Shown in pieces: positions 33,847 through 40,951 of a stretch of DNA of 64,000 nt (positions within the stretch are counted from its first letter, which is position 1; each line of letters begins with the position of its first letter). The position numbers and the translations under genes are program-made. This stretch comes from JAHBTB01 sp964451255 (GTDB lineage Bacteria; Armatimonadota; Fimbriimonadia; Fimbriimonadales; Fimbriimonadaceae), in contig CAYVHL010000001.1 of the NCBI GenBank assembly GCA_964451255.1, forward strand, positions 744,001 through 808,000, read 5' to 3'. The notes beneath the pieces were generated by a model that searched no databases, was not told the DNA's origin, and worked only from the letters and a program-made list of their open reading frames with translations.

Positions 33847-35643
33847 CTACTCCGCGACCTTAAGGACGCTCAAGAACGCTTCCTGGGGAACCTCGATCGA
33901 GCCGATGTTCTTCATCCGCTTCTTGCCTTTCTTCTGCTTCTCCAAGAGCTTGCGCTTGCGTGTGACGTCGCCGCCATAGCACTTGGCGATCACGTTCTTC
34001 CTAAACGGCTTGATCGTGTCGGCTGAGATGACCTTGGCCCCGATGGCGGCCTGGATGCGCACCTCGTACTGCTGGCGCGGCACGACCTTGCGGAGCTGTT
34101 CGACGATCGCCTTGCCCCGCTGGTACGAGAACTGGCGGTTGACGATGAACGACAAGGCGTCCACTATGTCCCCGTTCAGCATGATGTCGACCTTGACCAG
34201 GTCGCTGGGGGAGTAGCCGCTGAGTTCGTAGTCAAAGGAAGCGTAGCCTTTGGTCGAGGACTTGAGCTTGTCAAAAAAGTCGAGCAGTATCTCGCCGAGT
34301 GGCAGCTTGTAGTAAAGGATCGCCCGCTTCGGCGAGGGGTACTCGGTGCGCACGAACGTGCCCCGGCGGTCTTGGCACAGGTTCATGACGGTGCCGACGT
34401 ACTCGTTCGGCACCATGATGGTCGCGTCGACGACGGGCTCCTGGATCTCGCTCAGTTCGTTAGGGGCCGGCATCTCGCTCGGGTTGCTGATGTGCTCGAC
34501 CGCCCCGTTCGTGCGGTGGACGACGTAATCGACGCTCGGCGCCGTGAGAATCAAGTCCAGATCGAACTCCCGCTCCAACCTTTCGCGGGCGATGTCCATG
34601 TGGAGCAAACCCAAGAACCCGCACCGGAACCCGAATCCGAGCGCCGCCGAGGTCTCCGGCTCAAAGTCGAGGCTCGCGTCGTTGATCTGCAGCTTTTCGA
34701 TCGCGTCCCGCAGGTCTTGGTAGTCGTCTGCGTCGGTGGGATAGAGGCCACAGAAGACCATGGGCTTGGCCTTCCGGTAGCCGGGGAGCGGCTCGGTGGC
34801 AGGGTTATCGGCCAGGGTGACGGTGTCGCCCACGGAGGCGTCGCCGATGTTCTTGATCGCGCCGGTGATGAAGCCAACCTCACCGCACCCGAGGGTCGTC
34901 CCCCGCTCCAGCGCGGGCCGGAAGACTCCGACTTCGTCCACCTGGAAGGCCTTGCCCGTGGACATCATCTTGATCCGGTCTCCTGGTCGGACGCTTCCGT
35001 CGCGGACACGGCAGTAAGCGACCGCACCCTGGTAGCTGTCGAAGTGGGAGTCGAAGATCAGGGCCCGCAGGGGTCTCTCCGGATGGCCTCCCGGCGGCGG
35101 GATCCGTTGGACGATCGCTTCCAAGATGTCGGGGATGCCCAGGCCGGTCTTGGCGCTACAGGGGATGGCGTCGGTCGCGTCAAGGGCGAGGGCGTTCTCG
35201 ATCTCCTCCTGCGCCATCAACAGGTCGGCGTGGGGCAGGTCCATCTTGTTCACGACCGGGATGATCGCCAGGTTCTGGTTCATCGCCATGCTGGCGTTGG
35301 CGATCGTCTGAGCCTCGACCCCCTGGGTGGCGTCGACCAAGAGCAACGCCCCCTCGCACGCGTAGAGCGCGCGGCTCACTTCATAAGTGAAATCCACGTG
35401 ACCGGGCGTGTCGATCAGGTTGAACTGGTAGGTCTGGCCGTCCTGCGCCTTGTAGCTCAGCCGGACGGCGGTCATCTTGATGGTGATGCCACGCTCGCGT
35501 TCGAGCTCCATGGTGTCCAGGCTCTGCTCTTGTGCTGTGCCCCGCACGGCGCCGGTCGCCTCGAGGATCCGGTCCGCGAGGGTGCTCTTGCCGTGGTCGA
35601 TGTGGGCGATGATGCAGAAGTTGCGGATGTGGGACTGGTCCAT
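33847..35643 (-). CDS. lepA: elongation factor 4 (back-translocating GTPase)
   Basis: 598-residue translational GTPase. G1 AHIDHGKST, G2/G3 RGITIK and DTPGHVDF, G4 NKMDLP and the LepA-specific C-terminal domain (YQRGKAIVEQLRKVVPRQQYEV, IAKCYGGDVTRKRKLLEKQKKGKKRMK) are all present. Length is typical. ATG 35643 (MDQSHIRNF) matches the family; the open frame extends to 35769 without support. Convergent with the methyltransferase gene. Confidence 0.97.
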   Translation of the reverse strand: MDQSHIRNFCIIAHIDHGKSTLADRILEATGAVRGTAQEQSLDTMELERERGITIKMTAVRLSYKAQDGQTYQFNLIDTPGHVDFTYEVSRALYACEGALLLVDATQGVEAQTIANASMAMNQNLAIIPVVNKMDLPHADLLMAQEEIENALALDATDAIPCSAKTGLGIPDILEAIVQRIPPPGGHPERPLRALIFDSHFDSYQGAVAYCRVRDGSVRPGDRIKMMSTGKAFQVDEVGVFRPALERGTTLGCGEVGFITGAIKNIGDASVGDTVTLADNPATEPLPGYRKAKPMVFCGLYPTDADDYQDLRDAIEKLQINDASLDFEPETSAALGFGFRCGFLGLLHMDIARERLEREFDLDLILTAPSVDYVVHRTNGAVEHISNPSEMPAPNELSEIQEPVVDATIMVPNEYVGTVMNLCQDRRGTFVRTEYPSPKRAILYYKLPLGEILLDFFDKLKSSTKGYASFDYELSGYSPSDLVKVDIMLNGDIVDALSFIVNRQFSYQRGKAIVEQLRKVVPRQQYEVRIQAAIGAKVISADTIKPFRKNVIAKCYGGDVTRKRKLLEKQKKGKKRMKNIGSIEVPQEAFLSVLKVAE

Positions 35644-35902
35644 GGAGGGGCCGTCGCGGGCGGCTCGATTGTACCGGCGCACCGACGCGGCCTCCGGGAG
35701 GAGTGGCCAGTCCGTCAGCGGGTCCTTTTGACAGGTCAACCTGACAGGATCACCGGCACAGGCCGCCAATTGGCAATAACTTCGTTACATTTTTTAGGAA
35801 TTTCACTTGTTTTTGTTAGTTCCCCCTCTCGGCGGCGCTGTCCGTTCTGTACCATATGGGTGCGCGGAGCTAAGTGGCTCCGGCTTGTTTCGGAGCGAAA
35901 TC

Positions 35903-36787
35903 ATGAAATCCCGAGGGTTCACACTTATTGAACTGCTCGTCGTCATCGCCATCATAGCGATACTGGCGGCGATCCTGTTCCCCGTATTTGCCCAAGCCAA
36001 AGTCGCCGCCCAGCGGACGGCTGACTTGTCTAACCTCAAGCAGTTGAACACAGCCACCCAGATTTACATGGGCGACTATGACGACATGTTCCCCATGTTG
36101 CGCAACAACAGGCCCAATTGGAACTGCGGCGGCACGGCGGCGGATGTTGATTGCGAGCAGGTCAACAGCGGCCACATCATGCTGAAGCCGTACGTGAAGA
36201 ACAAACAGATCTGGAAGTCGCCGAACGACAGCATGTTGCGATGCGACTCTTCTACCACCGGTTATGGCAACGAGCGCGCGACCGGCGGCCCGGTCAGCTA
36301 CGTCTTCACCTATCACGGCCCCGACAACGGCAGCCGCCCGCAGGCATACGGCCTGGCCGGTTGGGACAGCACGCCTTCCGGCGGCGGCTTCAACGCCAAC
36401 TGGTCGAACTCGCTGAGTTCCAGCGCGGTCGGCAGCGTGGCCGAGACGATCTGGATGGTTCCGGACTACATCAGCTGGACTTACTGGAACGGCCTGATGC
36501 AGCACCGCAACGACCAGCGGGAATATGCTTTTGAGCCCAATCAGCTTGCCAACGGCCAGCCGACGTGGCCGAAGGTCGTCTTGATCCCCGGTGTCTGGTG
36601 CGACGCCCTCGACGGCATGTCGATGGGTGCTTATAGTGGCATCACCAACTGGAGCTTCGCCGACGGACACGCCAAGGCCCTGAAGCGCAACGCGATCATG
36701 GATCCGATGTGGGCGACCGACCCCGACAACGCCAAGTTGCTCTTCAAGAAGAACCTGATCCACTGGGACGCCGCGTACAAGACCTGA
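35903..36787 (+). CDS. prepilin-like protein, DUF1559-type
   Basis: 294 residues. Leader MKSRG then FTLIELLVVIAIIAILAAILFPVF, a textbook type II/IV prepilin signal with Glu at +5. The body has the NLKQLNTATQIYMGDYDDMFP segment and ends with WSFADGHAKALKRN, the H-X9-DG-like tail common in Planctomycetes and Armatimonadota. GGAG lies 9 nt before ATG 35903. Unrelated in detail to the paralogues at 17 and 18.5 kb. Confidence 0.9.
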   Translation: MKSRGFTLIELLVVIAIIAILAAILFPVFAQAKVAAQRTADLSNLKQLNTATQIYMGDYDDMFPMLRNNRPNWNCGGTAADVDCEQVNSGHIMLKPYVKNKQIWKSPNDSMLRCDSSTTGYGNERATGGPVSYVFTYHGPDNGSRPQAYGLAGWDSTPSGGGFNANWSNSLSSSAVGSVAETIWMVPDYISWTYWNGLMQHRNDQREYAFEPNQLANGQPTWPKVVLIPGVWCDALDGMSMGAYSGITNWSFADGHAKALKRNAIMDPMWATDPDNAKLLFKKNLIHWDAAYKT

Positions 36788-37092
36788 TGAACGATCAGAC
36801 CAAAAAGGTTCTCTTGATCGCCTTGGCGGTCGTCGCAGTCGGACTGGCGGGCTTCAGCGCCTACAAGTTCGCGACTGGAGACCAAATGCAGGTGGATCGG
36901 GTGATCCACCTGCCGCCAGGCACCAAGTCGATGCGCGACCAAGAGGTCGAGTCGATGCAGGGTAAGGGTGCGCCCGTCGGTGGGGGAGGCAAAGCCAGGG
37001 ACGTCGCCGGTGGGGACGCTCTGACCGGGACCCCTGCCGGCGGTGGCAACGGACTGAGCGGCAAGGCAGGAGACGAGGCAGGCGGCGGTTAG
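36787..37092 (+). CDS. small membrane-anchored Gly-rich protein
   Basis: 101 residues. One N-terminal membrane helix (VLLIALAVVAVGLAGFSAY) and a Gly-rich, low-complexity tail (GAPVGGGGKA, TPAGGGNG). The start codon overlaps the stop of the prepilin-like gene (TGATG), so the two are translationally coupled. A similar small anchored protein is encoded at 62829-63206. Function unknown. Confidence 0.75.
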   Translation: MNDQTKKVLLIALAVVAVGLAGFSAYKFATGDQMQVDRVIHLPPGTKSMRDQEVESMQGKGAPVGGGGKARDVAGGDALTGTPAGGGNGLSGKAGDEAGGG

Positions 37093-37112
37093 AACCGCCT
37101 GACCGACGATGA

Positions 37113-37141
37113 GGGCGCCCCGTCCATCGGACGGGGCGCCC
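37113..37141 (+). terminator. Rho-independent-type terminator
   Basis: A perfect 13-bp stem GGGCGCCCCGTCC / GGACGGGGCGCCC with a 3-nt loop, followed by TTCTCATT. It ends the prepilin-like operon and may serve the convergent serine-hydrolase gene too. Confidence 0.8.
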
Positions 37142-37152
37142 TTCTCATTGGG

Positions 37153-38649
37153 TCAACTTCGTAGTCTAACCTCTACCGGTGGCGTCGCGCCAAACGCTAC
37201 GTTGTGCTGACCGGTCGCCTTCAGCGTGCCGCCCGAGAAGTCGAACGTCCAGTCGTCGGTGAAGGGCGTCGTGTCAAAACAAAGCTTGATCTTGAGGACG
37301 TGGGGGCCCACCCACGCCCCACTAGCCGAGACATGCTTCAATCCACCACCCATCTGCGGGTGTGTGCGGCCGGGGATCGTGCCAACGTCGACCCAGTCGC
37401 CCGGTTTGAGGGCGAATGAAAGATCTGCACCACCCATTCCAAGCCTGATCTTGGGTGCCGCTCCGCCACTCGACAAGGTCAGGGATTTGAGTTGAAACTC
37501 GTTGTCCGCAAAGGTGAACGCCTTGCCCACGGGGACTCCTGCCGCCGAGTCCGCCCCCGTCTGGACTGGTGGCATCGTCAGTCCCTTGAGGCGTGCGGCC
37601 AGTCTGGCCTCTTCGGTCTTGTCCGGTGGTAACGGCACAGGTCGTAACTCGGTGAGCAAGTTGTCGAAGAGGACGTTCAAGACACCCTGGTAGTCATTTG
37701 AACCGCTTGTGACCGCGATCACGCAGTCCTGCTCCGGCATCACGACCATGAACTGGCAGAACGCCCCGTCGCCGCGATAGGCGCCGTACCGGCAGCGCCA
37801 GAACTGGAAGCCATATCCCTGGTTCCAGTCGCTGTCAGGGTTGCCTCCGTTGCTAGCCTGCTTGGACGTCGCCAGGTCGACCCAATCGGCGGGCAAGATG
37901 CGTTTCCCGCCGAACTCCCCGCGTTGCAGGAGCAATTGGCCGAACTTTGCGATGTCTTCTGTACGAAGGTTAAGGCCGAAACCGCCCCAATCGACCCCCT
38001 CGCTGCTCTGGTCCCATTGAGGGTCGCCCATTCCAAGCGGGGCGAAGAGCCTGGGCCCAAGATAGTCCCTGACCGTCTTCCCCGTCACTTTCTGAGCGAC
38101 ATAGGAGAGCATGTAGGTGCTAGGCGTGTTGTAGTGCCACAACGTGCCGGGAATGTGGAGGACGGGAGTGCTCAGGAACGACTTGCTGGGATGCTCGCCG
38201 ACGAACGGGATCTTGTCTATGTCCGCCTCGCTTTGCCCGGTGGACATGCAAAGCATGTCCCGGAGGCGCAGGTCGTCGATATGGTTCTTGGGATCCTTCG
38301 ACTTCGCTTCAGGAAAGTATTTGACCAGGGTGTCGTTGATGCTCAGTCTGCCCTCGGCTTGAAGCATGCCTATGGCGGTCGATGTGAAGCTCTTGCTCAG
38401 CGAGAAGAGCATATGCGGCTTGTCGGCCGCGTAGGGCCTCCACCAGCCCTCGGCGATGACGTTGCCGTGGCGCACGACCATCAAGCTATGGACATGGTCG
38501 ATCTTGCTCTCCAAGGCGTTGACCAAATTGAAGAGAGCGTGGGACGCCACACCTTGGGCCTCGGGAGTGCTGCGCGGCAGGTCTTGGGCCTTGGCCATGC
38601 CTGGAATGATGGCGCACGCGACCGCCACGGAGACGGACAACTTGGTCAT
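37153..38649 (-). CDS. exported serine hydrolase of the beta-lactamase/esterase family
   Basis: 498 residues. A signal peptide (to about residue 21) precedes a beta-lactamase-fold domain with the nucleophile motif SLSK (Ser83, Lys86), a YNT motif (Tyr173) and the HPQMGGGLK region. It is most like the 6-aminohexanoate-dimer hydrolase (NylB)/EstB group of DD-peptidase-like hydrolases. An additional beta-rich C-terminal domain of about 120 residues follows. Substrate unknown: an ester or amide, perhaps peptidoglycan-derived. Confidence 0.88.
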   Translation of the reverse strand: MTKLSVSVAVACAIIPGMAKAQDLPRSTPEAQGVASHALFNLVNALESKIDHVHSLMVVRHGNVIAEGWWRPYAADKPHMLFSLSKSFTSTAIGMLQAEGRLSINDTLVKYFPEAKSKDPKNHIDDLRLRDMLCMSTGQSEADIDKIPFVGEHPSKSFLSTPVLHIPGTLWHYNTPSTYMLSYVAQKVTGKTVRDYLGPRLFAPLGMGDPQWDQSSEGVDWGGFGLNLRTEDIAKFGQLLLQRGEFGGKRILPADWVDLATSKQASNGGNPDSDWNQGYGFQFWRCRYGAYRGDGAFCQFMVVMPEQDCVIAVTSGSNDYQGVLNVLFDNLLTELRPVPLPPDKTEEARLAARLKGLTMPPVQTGADSAAGVPVGKAFTFADNEFQLKSLTLSSGGAAPKIRLGMGGADLSFALKPGDWVDVGTIPGRTHPQMGGGLKHVSASGAWVGPHVLKIKLCFDTTPFTDDWTFDFSGGTLKATGQHNVAFGATPPVEVRLRS

Positions 38650-38718
38650 GCGAGCATGATAGCCCGCGGACTTGGGACTTCAGCCAAAACCCGTTCTGAT
38701 CTGGACAGCAATAGAGAA

Positions 38719-38756
38719 CCCCTCCTTCACCGGATCCGATCCAGGTGAAAGAGGGG
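38719..38756 (-). terminator. terminator of the saccharopine-dehydrogenase-like gene
   Basis: Stem CCCCTCCTTCACC (38719-38731) / GGTGAAAGAGGGG (38744-38756), one mismatch, 12-nt loop. Read on the minus strand it is followed by TTCTC directly after the stem, 8 nt past the gene's stop codon. Confidence 0.65.
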
Positions 38757-38763
38757 AACTGAT

Positions 38764-39936
38764 TCAGGAGTTCGTGACCGTCTGCTGGACCTTGACGTGG
38801 ATGCCACGGCGGCGGAGCTGGTCGATGAAGGCATGGCCGGTCATCGACTGTTCGTAGGGGACGGCGCCCTTGGCCACATGGCCCGCGACGACTTCCTGGG
38901 CGATGATCGAGGTCGAAAAGCCGGTCAGGCGTTCCATCGAGGTAAAACCGGTGGCCCCGTCCTGCTTGTCAAAGATGTCGACCTGAACCGACGTGTCCTT
39001 ACCGCCCTTCACGCCGTGGCCGACGCCACGGACGGCGCACTGGTCGGTGTCGACGAACTCGGCCAGCTTTGGCCCGAACACCTTGTTGAAGACGTCCTTC
39101 GGCCTCACCTTACAACCGGTCACCTCGACCTGTTCTTCACTCCAGAAGCCGAAGTCCTTGAACAGCTTCATCAGACGGGCGTGGCCGGGGAACCGGATCG
39201 TCTTGTATTCGTAGTTCTTGACCTTGCCCTTGAGTGTATAGGGAGCGGTGGATGTGCCGCCGCTGGTGACGAACGCCTCCATTTCGCCAAGTTGGTCGAT
39301 GTGCAGGGCCTCCACCTCGGTAAGGGTCGGCACCATCACAATCTCACTGTTTCGAAGCGTGACCGCCTCGTAGTCGTACTCGGTGACCAGCCCTTCCATG
39401 TTGAACGTCAGCTTGTAGTTGAACGGCGGCTTGGGATTCTGGGGCAGGACGCCGCAAAAGAGCTTCACAGACTCGCATGCGTCCATCGACTCGATGATGT
39501 AGAGCCCGACGTTGTTGACCAGACCAGGAGCCAGGCCCGTGTCGGGCACGAGGGTGACGCCCGCCTCTTTGGCCTTGGCGTCAAGGGCGAGGGTCTTGTG
39601 GGTGATCTCTGTGTTGCCGCCCAGGTCGACCATGTCGGTCATCGTTTCGATGGCGACCTCGGCGACGTGGGGGTGCATCCAGTACGGAAGGCAACTGAGG
39701 ACGACGTCCGCCTTGTCGAGGAAAGCCCTGAGCTCGTCCCGGTTCATCGCGTCCACTTGGAACGGCTGGCAGACTTTGCGTCCGACGAGCTTGTTGACCC
39801 TTTCTGCGGCGGATTCGGCCTGTTTGAGGCAGGCGTCACCCATCATGACGGCGGCGGGATCGGCGAACTGGGCGAGGTCATAGGCCGCGGCCGTGCCTTG
39901 CATGCCTGATCCGAGGATAGCGAAGGTGTTTTGCAT
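38764..39936 (-). CDS. saccharopine dehydrogenase-like NAD(P) oxidoreductase
   Basis: 390 residues. The Rossmann loop ILGSGMQGTAAAYDLAQ is at the N-terminus, SCLPYWMHPHVAEVAIE and NTEITHKTLALDAKAKEAG mid-way, and DTGLAPGLVNNVG is the family signature. The overall layout matches the lysine 6-dehydrogenase/saccharopine dehydrogenase group, which oxidises lysine to allysine or splits saccharopine. Which reaction applies is not certain from sequence. Stand-alone gene with its own terminator. Confidence 0.85.
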   Translation of the reverse strand: MQNTFAILGSGMQGTAAAYDLAQFADPAAVMMGDACLKQAESAAERVNKLVGRKVCQPFQVDAMNRDELRAFLDKADVVLSCLPYWMHPHVAEVAIETMTDMVDLGGNTEITHKTLALDAKAKEAGVTLVPDTGLAPGLVNNVGLYIIESMDACESVKLFCGVLPQNPKPPFNYKLTFNMEGLVTEYDYEAVTLRNSEIVMVPTLTEVEALHIDQLGEMEAFVTSGGTSTAPYTLKGKVKNYEYKTIRFPGHARLMKLFKDFGFWSEEQVEVTGCKVRPKDVFNKVFGPKLAEFVDTDQCAVRGVGHGVKGGKDTSVQVDIFDKQDGATGFTSMERLTGFSTSIIAQEVVAGHVAKGAVPYEQSMTGHAFIDQLRRRGIHVKVQQTVTNS

Positions 39937-40124
39937 ACGTTTGGGAGCTCCGGTGACGATTGTGAGGGCCAGGCGTCATTGCCGGCCTGCTCCCTCGAGT
40001 CAAACGCGGACAGGTTACCGACCCATCGGATTATCGGGCCGAGTCGAACCGGACTAAAGCATCAGGACCTAGCCACGGACGGCTTGGCCGCCGACAATGA
40101 CGCCGGGTATCATGCCCCGACACA

Positions 40125-40160
40125 GTGGGAGGCGGGTCTCAAAGGCTAGCCGCAGACCAC
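40125..40160 (+). promoter_or_regulatory. candidate ribosomal protein L1 autoregulatory hairpin
   Basis: Twelve nt before the rplA start the leader folds as GTGG (40125-40128) / CCAC (40157-40160), internal loop GAG / AGA, then GCGG (40132-40135) / CCGC (40150-40153) and a 14-nt loop. Known L1 mRNA sites mimic the 23S rRNA H76-H77 site as two short helices around a GAG-containing asymmetric internal loop. The match in shape, loop sequence and place suggests repression of rplA translation by its own product. Inferred. Confidence 0.5.
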
Positions 40161-40172
40161 AGAGGTGACCTA

Positions 40173-40898
40173 GTGCGCCAGAACATACGAAAGAAATCAA
40201 AAGTCTCCGCCCGTTTCGCCGCCGCCACCCAGAAGGTGGACCACACCAAGCTCCACGACGTCCATGAGGCCATCACGGCAGTCAAAGGCGCGGCATCCAC
40301 TAAGTTCGTCGAAGGCGTCGATCTCAGCGTCCGATTGGGAGTAGACCCCCGCAAGGGCGACCAGAACGTCCGCGGCACCACCAACCTTCCCCACGGCACC
40401 GGCCGCAAACAGACCGTCGCCGTCTTGGCCAAGGGCGACCTCGCACGCGAGGCGACCGCCGCAGGCGCCGACCACGTGGGTGACGAAGACTTGATCAAGA
40501 AGATCCAGGAAGGCTTCAAGGATTTCGACGTCGTGCTCGCCACCAGCGACATGGCGCCCCAGATCGGCAAGATCGGCCGTGTGCTCGGCCCCAAGACCCC
40601 GAACAAGAAGAACGGCACGGTCACCGACGACATCAGCGGCGCGGTCAAAGAGATCAAGTCGGCCGCCCGTGTCGAGTACCGCGTCGACAAAGCCGGGATC
40701 GTCCACATGCCGATCGGCCGTGTCTCCTTCACGGACGAGCAATTGGCCGACAACATGCACGCGGCCCTGGACGCACTTCTCAAGGCTAAGCCCGCTTCAG
40801 CGAAAGGCAGATACCTGCAGAGCGTGACCGTCTCCAGCACCATGGGCCCCGGCGTCAAGGTCGACGCCAACTCGGCGACCAAATCGGCCGGCCACTGA
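40173..40898 (+). CDS. rplA: 50S ribosomal protein L1
   Basis: 241 residues, the L1-stalk protein of the large subunit. Family segments are seen throughout: KFVEGVDLSVRLGVDPRKGDQ, RGTTNLPHGTGR, MAPQIGKIGRVLGPKTPNKKNGT and the C-terminal GRYLQSVTVSSTMGPGVKVD. GTG 40173 (VRQNIRKKSK) with GAGGTG upstream is chosen; the frame is open to 40125 but that part is the regulatory hairpin. Not next to rplK, rplJ or rplL, which normally accompany it. Confidence 0.95.
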   Translation: MRQNIRKKSKVSARFAAATQKVDHTKLHDVHEAITAVKGAASTKFVEGVDLSVRLGVDPRKGDQNVRGTTNLPHGTGRKQTVAVLAKGDLAREATAAGADHVGDEDLIKKIQEGFKDFDVVLATSDMAPQIGKIGRVLGPKTPNKKNGTVTDDISGAVKEIKSAARVEYRVDKAGIVHMPIGRVSFTDEQLADNMHAALDALLKAKPASAKGRYLQSVTVSSTMGPGVKVDANSATKSAGH

Positions 40899-40920
40899 TC
40901 GCCCGAAGGAACCTAGCACA

Positions 40921-40951
40921 CATCCCCCTTGCCAACTAGTCGAGGGGGATG
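40921..40951. terminator. bidirectional terminator between rplA and the GH78-like gene
   Basis: A 9-bp perfect stem CATCCCCCT (40921-40929) / AGGGGGATG (40943-40951) with a 13-nt loop. It lies 22 nt after rplA and overlaps the last codons of the convergent glycosidase gene. No T-run on the rplA side. Confidence 0.5.

Noticed and set aside
34372..35931. Long 519-codon open frame opposite lepA
   Set aside because: It is antisense to the well-conserved lepA gene, has biased composition from GC-rich third positions and matches no family.
38797..39909. 370-codon open frame opposite the saccharopine-dehydrogenase-like gene
   Set aside because: Shadow of the real gene on the other strand; no start context or recognisable domain.
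39937..40124. tRNA gene in the spacer before rplA
   Set aside because: A GGTTCGA-like word was not matched by acceptor or anticodon stems; no cloverleaf could be folded.
40125..40172. N-terminal extension of L1
   Set aside because: The added residues have no counterpart in L1 and the stretch is better explained as the regulatory hairpin.
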